A stretch of DNA of 64,000 bases from Pseudisothecium myosuroides (GCA_951799445.1 OX637287.1:36547724-36611723), one strand, 5' to 3'. Counted from the first letter of the stretch, positions 1 to 12,814 are shown. Translations and numbers: made by a program. Notes: generated by a model not told the origin, from the sequence alone.

Positions 1-44
1 TGTGTCGGTAGAGTGAATTGTATTTCTCCAATTCTATTCTACAG

Positions 45-162
45 GGTACAATATGATGGCGGAGCTGTTGGAGCAGTGTCCCAGGAGCTTTATGAAGCTC
101 TAACATCCATACAAATGGGTATATCTCATGATAAATTTGACTGGGTAGTAGATTTGGCGTAA
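45..162 (+). CDS. Branched-chain amino acid aminotransferase, last exon (partial)
   Basis: An acceptor (TTCTACAG) ends at base 44 and a 38-codon reading frame then runs to TAA at 160-162. The peptide includes GAVSQELYEALTSIQMG and ends DKFDWVVDLA. This matches the C-terminus of plant branched-chain aminotransferases, which end in a pattern like GTVSQQLYSALTSIQMG...GWTVEL. The enzyme is PLP-dependent and transfers the amino group in the last step of leucine, isoleucine and valine synthesis or the first step of their breakdown. The catalytic lysine and PLP site are in upstream exons outside the window, so plastid, mitochondrial or cytosolic location cannot be told. The exon starts in phase with one leading base. 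The call rests on a short peptide recognised by eye. Confidence 0.72.
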
Positions 163-1598
163 GATTCTTACTTCCTTGCATATCTGCAGGAGTTGCAGTT
201 ACCAGATTCTATGTAATCCGTGAAGGCAATATAAATGTCGATGTTCGCTTTCGTCAATACACAGCTCAGTTTCCTTTGCTTGTATTTGTACGTGGACATG
301 TACTGATTATAACAGGACCCTCGCACTGAAAGTTACGAATTTTTGTGACATATTCTTATGCAGCCTTCTTCGAAAGATGTAAGCTATCAGCAATGTGTAA
401 GGAAGTCCATTAGCAAATTAGCACCACCTCTTGGACATTGTGCATTAAAACATGTGCGATGCTATTGCTTTCGAGTCGTAGTTGAGTTTTACAATAAAGG
501 AAGATGATTGGCATTCCTGTTGCTTATGATTTGGCACACAAGGATGATTGGGGCTAAATAAAAGTTGCACATGACAAGCGAGAATTTTGAAGGTAATCTC
601 TACAGGAGCTATTCTTGTGCGAGTTGGATTTTCTAAGTGTATGTACTGCTCACGTTTCCATTGCATCCCCGTCAGATAGAATCAATTCCTATGATAATCG
701 GGACCAAATCTATTAATATAGTCAATTATATTACCTGCAAGTACTTTTACCCAATTTCTGATTCCCTCATGCTATTAATGTGAGGTAACCACTAGGTGCT
801 CACCAAACACATTGCTGGTCATGTGCATGAGCTCAGGGATTTGATTGATAACTAAAGGAAATCTAGTTTTCTCCTCAATGTTTTCACTGATTGTTATTTT
901 GGAATTTAGGCTTTACTCTCAAATACTGGGAAATGAACTCATGCTTCGTTGGCAGGCAAATTCTTAGTAGAGTACCAGACTTGTGGCCATTTAAATAAGA
1001 AATGTATCAACCTACAGTAAGGTATGCACACCTATAATTGTCATTAATCACAACTGAGCATAGTCACTATTAGTAGACCTTGTTGGCACCTAAAAGAGGA
1101 TTCCAACGCATTGTAGCATGCATAATTTGGACACTGTATGAATAAGTTATGAATTTCTAAAATATTGTCTCTAGGTAACCAAAAATCAACATGAGGCTCT
1201 CATAAGACTTTCACATTTTGATTGTGTACATCTAGTATTTAGGTTTTTGTAACATTTTTTGGTTCAAATATAGGTGTTGTATTTGGGGCAATGTTGATTA
1301 AAATTGTTTATATATTAACACTTTGAAACCTTGGTTTGGATTCATTCTAAATTCTTTAGAGTATATTCACACTTGGGAATATATTAACAAAAGATATTTC
1401 AACCTTAAAAGAAAGAAATTGCATTGTTTTTTCCTATTAGTGAGTTTGAAAAATTATTGTCACATACAAGAAAACAAGTTGTAGAATTTGATAAAATGGA
1501 GTGATAATTCCAACTTGCACTAATTTAGTGTCATACATACCATAGGACAAATCATTGTAGTCCCATTGTGATGGAGGACTTAGATTGAAAGGATGAAC
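163..1598. other. 3' UTR and intergenic DNA
   Basis: AT-rich sequence after the aminotransferase stop codon. No convincing exon or RNA gene is visible. A segment near 1090-1160 resembles a segment near 30820-30890 (both contain TTGGA-ACTGTATG and AAGTTATGAAT patterns), so part of it is an old dispersed repeat. Confidence 0.5.
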
Positions 1599-1601
1599 AC
1601 T

Positions 1602-1798
1602 CACTAGAAGAAAACTGCATTGGAACCCACCAAACCATGTGGGATTGGTTTTGTTGAGTTCCTAGTTTCCAATGCAAAATTCTGCAAAATTTCAACGCAA
1701 AAATGCATTCCAATGCAAAAATCTGCGTTGGAAATTAGGAACTCAACAAAACCAATCCCACATAGTTTTGTGGGTTCCAACACAGTTTTCTTCTAGTG
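1602..1798. mobile_element. CACTA-type hairpin MITE, copy 1
   Basis: The element begins CACTAGAAGAAAACTG and ends CAGTTTTCTTCTAGTG. The two halves are nearly perfect inverted complements, so the whole 197 bp can fold into one hairpin. It is flanked by a 3-bp direct repeat ACT (1599-1601 and 1799-1801). CACTA ends plus a 3-bp target duplication are the hallmarks of the CACTA/En-Spm superfamily. There is no coding capacity, so it must be mobilised in trans. A sister copy lies at 26583-26847. Confidence 0.8.
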
Positions 1799-2029
1799 AC
1801 TAGAATAGGATTACATTGACCCCTCTATTTTAGTGGGTTAGTTTACTCTCGTAGTGTGAATGTACCCTAAATATTTGAACTAATACTTAAAAACTCCACT
1901 TTGGAATCTCATTGTCAACTACGGAGTACATTCTTGTATTCATTTTCAAATTATATTTTTATGCTAAACAAAATAAGACTTGGTTTATTCTTTCTCTTGA
2001 TACCACACATTTTTCTACTTAATTTCATA

Positions 2030-2109
2030 CTCCCTCTGTTTGGAAATAATGCATCCATTCTCAATGGTGACTGCACTGAGAATGGATACACTATTCCAAA
2101 CATAGGTAG
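2030..2109. mobile_element. Stowaway-like MITE (80 bp)
   Basis: The left end is CTCCCTCTGTTTGGAAATA and the right end, read on the other strand, is CTACCTATGTTTGGAATA. The element is flanked by TA on both sides (2028-2029 and 2110-2111). CTCCCTC ends with a TA target duplication are the signature of Stowaway MITEs, non-autonomous Tc1/mariner relatives of plants. The arms pair almost to the centre. Confidence 0.78.
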
Positions 2110-2111
2110 TA

Positions 2112-3024
2112 AGTAATTCTTAATTCCAACACTTATAGATATGGAAGTAGGTACGTTTGACTGCGTGATTTCTTTTATGGAATAGTAAGTGGAAAAATTA
2201 ATGCCTTCGGGACCAAGCCACTTTTAGGCCAATGAAAACCTGTCAGTGAAAGCAACATATCGCACCCCCACCCGCACCCCCGAGAACAAAGGTTTGACCA
2301 GGCACAGGAGGTGAACCCATTTCCTGCAACCGACTACTACTAACATCCCCAAACCATGTCTGACCTTCTGTACAAATTCAGCTTTGTGTCGGTCTTTCAT
2401 TGTTAGTGTAGCCTGATCACGTCATCGTGAACTATGTGTTATAAATTAAACCATAACTGAGGGGTGAGATCTGGTACCGGTATTTGATATCACGTATTCA
2501 TGTTCGAATTTGGGCTTCAACTCCCGGTGGTCAAAGACGCAACATACTCTCCTCATGAGTGCTGGAAAGAAGGACCAAGTCAAACTTGCACTTTTGGGCA
2601 AAGCCCGAGCATGGCTATGAGGTGTCCATCACTGCCTTTCACACATGGACAGGACAGGAGGGGCTCCAAGACTGTCCTGATTCACAAACCAGCGAGGCAT
2701 GCGAACGAGCGGAAATCAACCCATTGTGTACATTGTAGACCAGGGTGTTTTTTTTTTCATTTTTTCTGAAGTGGCAAAGTGGCAACATAAAATGTTATAG
2801 TGGTGCTCTTAATTTCATTAAGCACTGAGCTACCGGTCCAGTGTACAAATACCCCGCGATTATCTGGCAGAATGGCCCTGTTACGTTGTGTGGCACTACT
2901 TACAATGTCTGACACTATGAGATTGATTCTTCCATTGTTCTGGTACGATTTTTGATTCTTCCACTACTATGGCACGATTTTTGTCTAATGTTTAACGCAA
3001 TGGGAGACCTCCCCCCAAAGGCCT
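2112..3024. other. Intergenic DNA left of the first hAT copy
   Basis: No supported gene. An 89-codon open frame at 2500-2769 has no splice context or recognisable motif and ends in a homopolymer. The stretch ends at the hAT target site. Confidence 0.45.
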
Positions 3025-3032
3025 CCCACTAT
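3025..3032. repeat. Target site duplication of hAT-1, left copy
   Basis: CCCACTAT immediately outside the element end. The partner at 10628-10635 is CCCATTAT, 7 of 8 bases identical. Eight bp is the standard hAT target duplication. Confidence 0.75.
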
Positions 3033-4010
3033 CAGTGTTTTTTTTTCATTTGGGGGTAGGTGCTTCTTTATCGCCAGAGACGAAGTATGGACAGGCAATA
3101 TGGCCTTTTTTATATTTCATTTGGCCTTTTTTTCCTCAAGTCACTGGCTTCAAATTAAATTTCTACCTTTAAGTTTGATGTCACTAGGCTACTTTTCGAA
3201 TTTGGGTATCGCAAGAAGTGGCGACCTGGGATTGAGGTTTGGTGGAGTTTGGGCTACTGCAAGTGCACACTTGAATGGCTTTAGGCTGCACTTTCCCTAT
3301 TATTTGAAAATTTTATAGAGATTTCAGCAATAGAATGCAAACGTCCAACACAAAATTGGCGATTTTATTGAAACAAAAGATGAAACCAAATTGGAGGAGA
3401 AGAAAACTTCTAGTAAAAACTACAACTTCAAGAAAACGCTCCTACTTCTCCTAGCTCTAAAACTACCAAAATAGGACCTGCAAAACAAACACAAGTACTC
3501 CGATGCTTGATTTAGTGCAAGGCTAGAAGGATGGCTAAGAACTTAACATTTGCACAATGCAAGCAAGTATGCAATGCAAGATACTAACATCAGACACATT
3601 ACTACAATGCAATTATGCATCCAAAGTCCGTCACAAACACCCAAACTATCAGTGTTTTAGTAACACAAACTTTCTTCTCATTGTTGTTCATGGAACTAAA
3701 TCAATATCAAGATGTCACCTGCAACCAACAAAGTGGCACACTCCGATGCCTAAGTTAGAAGGGAAATGGAGTGGATACAACATTACAAGCAATTATACGA
3801 TTTAACATTTACGAGACAAGATCACAAGTGAATGCTTGAGCTTATCACAATGATACCACAACTAAGTTCTTGAACTCATCACAATGATATTTCCTCAAGT
3901 CTCTGACTCTCGAACATTACCTACCTGTTGATCCTACTAAATGTTGAAGATGAAGGTGGACTGAACTCATTCTGTAAGAAACATGGGAACTGAAAGAAAA
4001 TGGTGAATAC

Positions 4011-4239
4011 CTGATGCTCAAAAGTGGTGGCTTTACGGTTTGCCTCACCCAAAAGGTGCTGCAATTTCTTCACTTCAACTTCTAACCAATCTTGTCGGTC
4101 CTCAAGCGCGGAGACTTCATCATTCCGTTGTTCCAAATCAACCTCCTTTGAGCTCAACTTCTCTTCCAGAACCTTGCAGTTCAAATCCTGAGCTCGAATC
4201 TCTTGCTTCCACTTAAAGCCTTGCTCTTTCAACTGCAAG
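4011..4239 (-). pseudogene. Captured coiled-coil exon inside hAT-1
   Basis: Mirror copy of 21326-21554. An acceptor (CTGCAG on the minus strand) is followed by about 76 codons rich in E, K, L and Q with heptad spacing, including EEKLSSKEVDLEQRNDEV, then a GT donor after FEHQ. It is unrelated to any hAT transposase domain, so it looks like a host gene fragment picked up by the element. The source gene is not recognised. Confidence 0.5.
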
Positions 4240-4841
4240 CTGCAGCAAAGCACCTCGAGTCAGAATACTTCACTAAGCTCATTCCTAAATATCAATTTCT
4301 ACGGTATCACATATTCATTTCTATCACCGAACCCTTTAGACAGAACATGTACCCAGTTCCATACCCTCTAAATTCTCATTATCACACATTGTTGTATCAC
4401 AACAAAAATCTTTAGAATTTGATAATGAGTTCAATGAGTGAAAAGCACCTTCCAAAACTCTAAAACCCCGAGTACCTGTTAATGCCATTTTTGCATGCAA
4501 TGATGCAGAACTCCATAATCGCATGCATTTGGGTGCCTAGGCTGCCACATTCAAGACATATGATGTACGACATTTCAAACAATCATCTCCATTGCGGACA
4601 CATGATTGTACAAGAATTCTTACTAGACTGAGCTCCTGCTCACAAATCAGCATCAAATTTGGAGACTCACCGTCCTGCACTCCACATCTGCAGGCAACCA
4701 CAGACATTGTCCAAGCACAATAAATTGATAGCAACATGAAAATGACAACCGCGTTCCATGAAATGAGTACAGTGTAGCCTAGACATTCCCAGCACTGAAA
4801 AGAGAAACTGAGTTGCAAGCAAATCTCAGGAGTAATCATTA

Positions 4842-5234
4842 GGGGATATTTGAACCCACAAAGAGGCTTTGAGTTTTCTTACTAATTTTAATACTAATGG
4901 AATGAGTGTGAGGGTGGCCATAGATTCATTACTTCCACCACGTGGCGTGGGCTCCATTCTTCATGATGAAACCATCATGAGATTTATAAGATCGTGGAGA
5001 TGGATTGGATAATGATGACAAATGTTTGAGTTTAATATGCAATTCTTGGCCCGATTAGTGAGTTGAGAAGGCTCTTTCCACCTAAATTTATGAGATCATG
5101 GAGATGGATTGGTTAATGATGACGAATTTTTGAATTCATCATGCAATTCTTGGCCCAACTAGTGAGTTGAGAAGGCTTTTCCCACCCAACTTTTTGCATT
5201 ACAAAGCGGCCTCTTTGGGGGTTCAAATATCCCC
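4842..5234. mobile_element. Tourist-like MITE nested in hAT-1
   Basis: The ends are GGGGATATTTGAACCC and its inverted complement, about 25 bp of terminal inverted repeat, flanked by TTA (4839-4841 and 5235-5237). A 3-bp TTA/TAA target duplication is typical of PIF/Harbinger MITEs. Inside are two diverged direct copies of a segment of about 105 bp containing GATGGATTGG and TGCAATTCTTGGCCC. The identical insertion is in hAT-2, so it predates their separation. Confidence 0.8.
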
Positions 5235-5357
5235 TTATGGCTACGATTGAAATTCTATCACCTTCCAGTTCAGTAAAAGGAACTAGCAAGTACGAGTTTC
5301 AACTGCTACCCTGCTCTAAGGGTGCCAATCCTGCCATGTACAGAGTACAAAGCTCTG

Positions 5358-8300
5358 TCACGCAGTCAATGCGTAACGCTGGCGCTCACTTGACAGCACC
5401 CACTGCTTAACCCCTAAAGGACCAAGGCATTTTCTGGCTCCAAAACCACTTAAAACTGCCATTTCTGCTACAATCACTATCTAAACCAAAAAAAACTTTT
5501 TTTTAGAATCTAACCGTAGGATCTTGTAGTTCACTTGTCCCAGATCATGTGGTAAAATTTTCATGAAGTTTGACATTATGGATTTGAAGATATTAGCATT
5601 TGAAGTTGGAAAAAGAAGTTTTTTTGAAGAAGATACTTAGATTGCCCAAAAAACAAGATTGCTCATAACTTTCTCATTCTGAGTCCAAATAGAATGACTC
5701 AAAGCTTCAAATATAGACAAGAACATGATCTTTCAGAAAAAAATAAAAAATAAAAAAAATTCATTTTTTTGTGGGTTTTTTTTTTCTGCCTGGCGAACAA
5801 CTTTTTGGGCTTAGGGTGGCATAACTTTTGCTCCCGAGCACCGATTGGAAAAAACATTATATTTTTAGAAAGCTACTAACATTCCCTATCTTCAAAAAAA
5901 GTTTCAAAAAATCAGGTCAAACTTTGAGGTCACACGAGCTTGCCCGAAATCTCGAAAGTCCCCCGAGGGGACTTTGGTCCTTAAGGGGTTAAAGCAGTCG
6001 TCATAAGGAAAAGTCTTTAGACTATATACAATCTGGCAATGCATGCCTACAACGACATCCAAGTGTTGATCCAGGCGATTACGCAGCTTGTCCTTTAGGA
6101 AAGATAGCGCTGAGAACGTGCGCTCATCCTCCACACTACCTAGAACATGTACCATTGCAATCTGGGCCAGTTTTATGTACTCCCCGAATTTGTGGCCAAG
6201 AGAGGTGTTTGTGTCCAAAATCCTCCACAGTTTAGTTAATGGATTCACCAACTGGTGTGCGGGAGCATGTACTGGAGGCATCTGCATGGCATCGTGGGCG
6301 TTTGATAGCATAGCAATCTTGAATAATGGTTGTTCTGTCTCCAGCAAGAACTTGTCAAGCACAGCTGGGACAAATCGTTTATTGTCACCCTCACCGATCC
6401 ACTTTGGCTCGCCATAAAAGTTCTTGATGACATCCAGGTGCTTTTTGAAGCTTGCAGAGCAGTCCCCTTGCAACCAGTATTGCGGGTACACGACGCCCAG
6501 GGCATCCATCAAGCCATGATCTGGAAAGCGGGTCGTCATCTCGTCCATGAGTTTCCCTACGGCCTCTGCACATGAGAAACGAAACGCTAGAGTTAGAAAC
6601 GGTGGAGGTATTAGCAAAGAATTAAATCATATGATGGGCTAATCAAATCAGATCATATAAAATGAGTAGATAACACCTCCCTAAGAGGTAGTTTAACATA
6701 TGATACAATTGGTAAATTAGAGCTAATATGGGTGAGATGAATCACAAGTCTAATCAAGGACAATTTTCAACTCTAAGTTGTTCCAAAAAACAGTTGTATA
6801 ATTTAGACATTAAACTCTAAGTCTAATGTGTCACCCTTCTATTATCACCACAAAACTGAATCACCATGAAAATTGAAGAGGTGGCCCACAAATATCTTCT
6901 GCAAAACAGAATATCACATGATTTATATCACATGATTTTCTTAAACATAATTTATATCACACATGATTTTCTTAAATATGATTTATAGCACATGATTTAT
7001 AGCACATGATTTATATCACAGAAATGTCACATCATTTTTTTAAACAGAAAATCCTTTAAATCTAGGTAATTCCTCCCAGTGCATCAAAATGAATAGACCA
7101 TGGCCTAACATAATGCCATGTCAATGTGAGTCTATATAGCCAGTCAAGCATAACTCCTTGAGATTAAAGGTTGAACTAATAGTTTGAAAAAACAAAACAA
7201 AACAAACCGGGCATTAAATATAAGTGACATCGTCACATTGCAGTGTCAAACTTGCAATCTCATGAATACCTGAAATGAGAACTCACCTTTGCAATCGTTT
7301 TAGACACTGCTGGTTATGCCCGCAAATCCCTCACGGTTGACCATTGCACCGTCATGCATTGCATAGAGAGACTCCCCACCCACCACAAATGACAGAGTCT
7401 CGCAGGGCAAGTTTAAATTGGCATCCCATTTCATCAAGATTTGCTCATGAGAGCAGTGTAGGACCTGGTTGTAAGCATGAAATTCGTCTTTGCGGAAGGC
7501 CGTTTCAGCATTCAAGTAGAATGTGAATAAGCTGGTTTGGCATGTGCTGAGAGCCCCAACAAAATCACAAATGTAGGCATCTCTTTTTTGAGCCCACTGA
7601 ATCAGAACATCGACGGCCTCCAGCATTGGCAGCATTGCTAACATAACCAACAAAACATACGGATCTAAGAGGAGGGCTAGATTTGCCTGCACATTTTCCA
7701 TGAGAATAATGTCAATGTCAATGCAGCAATGTCAAAGTAACCGCAGCCTTACCCATGTTCCAAATCAATCAAGTAAGATGGGCAAACATGATGAAAGCAG
7801 CACTAAACTCACAGCACACAGAACGTCACTCTACATGGAATACAATACACTCTCATCCAACCCCAACAGATCAGGAATGCTCTAATGATCGTTCTCTCCA
7901 CTCATCTATATCACATATAAAACTGAAAATGAACAAGGGAATACAAAAAGACAAGAACACTCACCCGGGCCTTCTGCCCCCACTTCTTATCGTTTTTGTC
8001 CGTGTGCATCATCGCCAGCACACCCTTGTACTCTGCCAATAGCCTACGGATGGGAGAGAGACAACTGATCCACCGCGTTTTGACATTTTTAAGCAACTTC
8101 AGGCCCTTCGACTCGAGTTGCTGCGATAAGGCTTTGAACTCCCCCGCCTTTTTGGGTGAATGAGCGAAGTAAGTGTGAGTAGAGCAGACGACTTCTTCCA
8201 CTGCATGCATAACTGTCAATGAGGACAGGGACTGGGCTGCCAGATTGAGGCGATGAGCACAGCAGTGGACTCCAGTGGCAAACGGGGCAAACTTCTCTTT

Positions 8301-9610
8301 GATTTGCGTAGTTACTCCCGTCTTTGAGCCTTGGAAGGTGCTCACCCCGTCGGCTCCAAAGCACAGCAGTTTCTCTGCGATGTTTGCATCAGTGACACCT
8401 CCTCCAACAGTCACGGCAGACATGATTAAAGTGGTTAGGTTGTTGGCCGTGGCGCCATCAGAGTCCATTTTCTGGATCGTCAGTAGAAGAGGAACACGAC
8501 ACCAGTCTATGAGAATATAAGCGTGGATTGTAATCCATGAAGTATTGTCGCAAGCAGTTGTCTCATCAACAGACACGGCAAAGAAAGGCACAACAGATAC
8601 AAGAGTCTTGATTCTCTGTTTGACAAAGTCATAGAGGTGCTCGGCCATTATTCAACCGGATCCGTCACCCCAATGCTTGCGAGGCAAGTCGGGAATGCCA
8701 AGGAAATCGTATAACTCAGAATGGGCCTCAAATTTTGTCATGGGTCTACCCCCAGCAAGCAACTGGAACAAAGTTGAGAACTACACACGTTTCCTCCGTG
8801 ATTCTGCCGTGCTACAGCCCTGAATCTGCAACGCCACAGATAGAGGCCCTCGAGTTGCAAATAAAAGCATGCACTTCTTGTGAATATCACGTTGCGCCTA
8901 CTTCGAGATAGTGTCGTACTTTGGGGCCATTTGAATTGGTTTACCACGAACAAGAGAGCACGGCTTGCAGCGCACAGATTGCAGGTCTCCATCGTCGGCC
9001 AACACAGCCTCGCTCCAGGGCTCCTTCGCCGCCCACTTGCTGTGGAACTTGCGAGATCGTTCGTAATTTTTTTTAACTTCTTCATCGTGCCGGAAGAGGG
9101 ACCCGCCTCCTTTGCATCCTTGAGCGCCAAATCACCACTCTTTCGCCGCTTGTTACGGATCGGTGGGTCCATGAAAGCGTCGTCGGAGTCGACCATTTCA
9201 TCCGCGCTCAAGTCTGGATCATCCTCATTGCCCAAGCTGTTGTCTTCATCGTCGGAGACACGGACCACGTCGAGGCATGATAAAGGAATTTCAGTATCCG
9301 GGGACTGAGAAGATTCGCCGCCCACACCAAAGCTTTGCAACTTTGTCGCGTTGCTTTCCAAGGGACCTCGATTCAAGGAATTCCTTGACGACGTGAAGTA
9401 GCTGCGCATCGTTCGCGTACTTCTTGCTCTTTTGCGCGCCTCTAACTCCAGGGCTCGCTTCGATGCTTGTGCCTTTCGCTCGGCCGCCTTCGCCTCGCGC
9501 TGCAATCTATCAAGCTTTCGCTTCTTCCTATCGGCCAAGATGCTTTTGTGTGTTGCAGCGGCCGCGCTCGCGAAACCAATGTTCTCGGGAGCGAAAGGAG
9601 AGTCCGCCAT
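5358..9610 (-). pseudogene. hAT transposase gene, broken, copy 1
   Basis: Mirror of the gene at 15955-20207, described there in full. Coding segments: N-terminal frame from ATG at 9610; zinc-finger and catalytic exon about 9068-7965; middle exon 7686-7287; C-terminal exon 6565-5358, interrupted by the TTAA MITE at 5411-5988. It shows the same 8-base A-run frameshift and the same in-frame stops, for example TGA at 8654-8652. The only protein difference I noticed in the N-terminal part is Asn (here) versus Asp in the acidic stretch, from base 9229. Confidence 0.82.
5411..5988. mobile_element. TTAA-flanked MITE nested in hAT-1
   Basis: It is 578 bp with ends CCCCTAAAGGACCAAGG and CTTTGGTCCTTAAGGGG, flanked by TTAA (5407-5410 and 5989-5992). 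It interrupts the last coding exon of the transposase. It belongs to the family copied through the rest of the window. TTAA target sites with CCC-starting ends resemble piggyBac elements. No open frame of note. Confidence 0.82.
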
Positions 9611-10627
9611 CGCAACGACGGAAAACACAAGCTAATTCCGGAAGCCAATTTCGGAACCCAATTGCAAAAAACAGTTTTGGAACCCGAAGCTTCCCACCCC
9701 AACAGAGCCGCACAACCCCAGCAAACCCGCACAACCTTCACAGACCCGCACAACCCCGATAGACCCTAAACCTCAATTTTGAAACCCAAGCACCCAACCC
9801 CAGCAGAGTAACACAAGTGAATTTGGAAACACAAATTTGCCAACCCCGAACGTGCAAGATCAAATCGAAAGAGCCCAAATCCCTAAACCCAGCAGAGAAA
9901 CACACGCAAAATTGGAAAGCCCAAGATCCAAATCTTAGCAGCGCAACACAACGCAGACACAAAGCACAATCAGAAAAGGATACTAATCCTCGCTCTGGAA
10001 TTGCGAAATTAAATGCAGCCCACACCGCCCCTTCCTGATCTCGCAACCACACCCTACACCAAAGCCCTCCGTGATTGCACCCATGAAGGCGAGCCATAAT
10101 TCAATTACACAGATACAATGCAGATACACCCACAGTCCTACAAGGAAGTGGAAATTAATGTGGCGACACAATCACAAGTATCCACTACTACAATTGAAGA
10201 ACTGGCTGTGAATGCCCAACACTAAATCTCTAGCTGGCTCTGTACGCAAGTGTAGCATTGCGGAGTGGGCTACAACAAATTCATTGCAGGAGTGAAGTTG
10301 GCATTCAAGTAATTCAACGAGGGAGAGAAGGTGGCTCCCCAGCGATCAATTTCATTGACAAGGTGGCGTGAGAACCGTTACGGAGAGGAGAGACTGGAGC
10401 ACAGGCGGCTGCAACTGCAAATCAGACGAAGTCCCTCAGTTTGGTGTGCTGGCGACGGAACCCTAGCACGGAAGCCTGTTCCAGGCGGAAACTGCGGCGG
10501 GACCTAACCTTGTATCCTCCCCCCAGCGATTTTGCCTGTAATTTCTCTGTTTTTTTCCTATAGGCCTGGTGCTAGCCAAAAACATTTGGTGCAATCTGGC
10601 TGTAAATCGCCAGAAAAAAAATCACTG

Positions 10628-10635
10628 CCCATTAT
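10628..10635. repeat. Target site duplication of hAT-1, right copy
   Basis: CCCATTAT directly after the CACTG end of the element. It differs at one base from CCCACTAT at the other end. Confidence 0.75.
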
Positions 10636-11533
10636 ACAACATTCATTCACACATTGAATAGAAAATATCACAATAGCACATATCACATATCCATAATTCT
10701 CTTTTGAAGGTGATGATTATAATAGATGTACTCTCAGTGCGATTCGACAGGATATGTTAGTTTTAACAACTCCATTTAGTTTACAAGCTCGCCTCCATCC
10801 AGTCAGTACACGGCAAGCAGGCAAGGTGTGTGTGTGTTTGCCACCAAAAGTTTTCATTTTATTTTCAAAACCCAGTAAAGTTTGACTTGCCACCAAAACA
10901 TTTTTTTTAATTTTTCAAAACCCAATAAGTTTAGACTTGCCACCAGATTGAACCATAAATCGAGATTTTGGTCATGCTCCACAACAGCATTCTAACTTAT
11001 CTCCATTGTCCATCTGAACAAGCAACCAAAAAGTATAGGTAATCAATATGTACTGTACTGTACCATCTGAGCAGTAGTCTCCAAAGAGAGTACGGTACCA
11101 AAGTTTCTTTTTTCAGTTTTCAAGTGTTTTATTGAACAGTATGTCTGACAGAGTCTTCCAAAAAAAATATGGCAGGCTTTTGAATTTGAAAATAGGCTTG
11201 GAAAAGAAGAGTGATGGAGGTGTTGGGAGTTGGGATACTCACTGGAATCATAAGTTAGCTTGTTTTTAGCAAATGGAAGCAACAGAATGGAGCTAAATAT
11301 GTTAGAAATCCTGGCATCACCTGAAGTTGAAAACGAAACTGTAATCTACATTTGACTAACCCCCACTCCACTGACATGCCCTGATATGATTAACATCAGT
11401 AAAGTTATTCCAAGCAAGTATTGATTCCTGCCTGAGTGCCTGCAGGTCAGACTTAGGAGTAAGAGTGTGCTCAGAAATTCTGAAGAAAAGAGCTTGAAGA
11501 CCTCAAAAAGAGCAAAGGAACTCAACTTATCAA

Positions 11534-11633
11534 CTATGCAGCATAACATTCAGTAGCCTTCAGAGAGGCTGCCTTTTCCTCTCCGAAGTCCTCATCCACA
11601 AAATTCATCCACACATCATTAATGTGATCAGTG
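11534..11633 (-). CDS. Candidate last exon of an unidentified gene
   Basis: On the minus strand an acceptor (TTATCCCAG) is followed by one base and 32 codons ending in TAG at 11536-11534. The peptide contains DHINDVWMNFVDEDFGEE and ends ECYAA. It is acidic and amphipathic, with balanced codon use unlike the surrounding AT-rich DNA. I do not recognise the protein, and no partner exon is evident before the second hAT copy. It may be a remnant cut off by insertions, or chance. Confidence 0.3.
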
Positions 11634-12265
11634 CTGGGATAATGGCAGCACACTCATAGTGCGCTTCATTTTTTTGGCTAATTCTAGGACCACACATGCA
11701 AATCAACAAACAAGGTAGGAGGCTCAGAAATGGAGCATCTAAGGGTTGGTCCGCCTTTTTCTTGTATTTCCTTGGGCTGGATTATTTTTAGCTCATTTTT
11801 CAGACATAGAGAAATTGGTGAGGAATCTAACCCAAGTGGTTTCGTATTTTTTTGAGCATTTTTGAATTACTTATGAATTTTCAAACAAATTGGGTCATAG
11901 GTCCCTATTTGTGACCCTAGGTCTTCCATAAATGGTTCACTTGCAATTCTAAATGAAAATGGGGGAAGCAAAGAGAGTGATTGGCTCTTGCAATTGATAA
12001 TGCTTTTTCCTTGATTCATTCAATGACTATACTAGTCAATTTTAGAACCAACTCATGTCCATTTCACAACCACTTATAGGGTCCATTCTTAATGCCCGCT
12101 CTATTTTACAGCCTCCTACCTTAATTGTAAAGGTGGAAGATGGTTTGCCAAAACTCCAAAGAGCATTGTACTGTACATTGAGCAATTTACCAATGCAATA
12201 TATCCAATTGCCATCAACATCTTGTTTTGAGTTTTCAAGTTAGAAGACAAACTCTTTATATACTC

Positions 12266-12814
12266 ATGGCGTGGTAGGAGGTAGAACAACCCATGTGGGA
12301 TAAGTAAATTACAATTTGTAGTTTCTCAACTCCACTCATAGTTAAGTCAAAAGCAGGAATTGTGTTTAAAGTAGAATTTCAGACCTTTTTAAAGCATAGT
12401 AGGATAACTTTTTTCAAAAACTACGAACTAAAGAAAAATTGTTTAATTAAGTAAAGTTTCATCATCAAAAATCCGTTTGGTATTTCAAGCCTCCAATCAA
12501 AAGTTATGGACAAAACTGAAAGAAGATGTTTAAAAATGTCAAAGAAAATATCCAATCCAATCCCTCTCTGAAATTTGTCCAAATTTTTCTAACTTTTGAT
12601 TAGAGACTCAAAATCCCAAACGGATTTTTGGAGATGAGTTTTTTTTTAATTTACCAACTTTTCTTAGTTCAAAGGTTTTTGAAAAAAGTTATTCTACTAT
12701 ACCTAAACGAGGTCTGAAATTTTACTTTAAATACAATTCCTACTTTTGATTTGAGCTCCTGCTAATTCTAATTTACATATCCCACATGGGTTGCTTTACC
12801 TCCTACCACCCCAT
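12266..12814. mobile_element. Long fold-back element
   Basis: The left end ATGGCGTGGTAGGAGGTA and the inverted right end ATGGGGTGGTAGGAGGTA match at 17 of 18 bases. The two halves stay imperfectly complementary over roughly 200 bp each: CCCATGTGGGAT, CAATCAAAAGTTA and AAATCCGTTTGG all recur inverted. About 550 bp would fold into one long hairpin. The target duplication is unclear, so the superfamily is undecided. Confidence 0.65.

Larger units (their letters stand above)
3033..10627 (-). mobile_element. hAT transposon, copy 1 (7595 bp, minus orientation)
   Basis: The element starts CAGTG plus a T-tract and ends with an A-tract plus CACTG, giving the 5-bp CAGTG inverted ends typical of hAT. 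It is flanked by a 7/8 target duplication. Read on the minus strand it carries a leader, a broken transposase gene (9610 to 5358), a TTAA MITE (5411-5988), a Tourist-like MITE (4842-5234) and a captured coiled-coil exon (4239 to 4011). Base x here pairs with base 25565-x of copy 2, with no length change except the outer T-tract (9 versus 13). Differences seen by eye include 3076, 3744, 9229 and a few bases beside the inner end. Confidence 0.9.
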
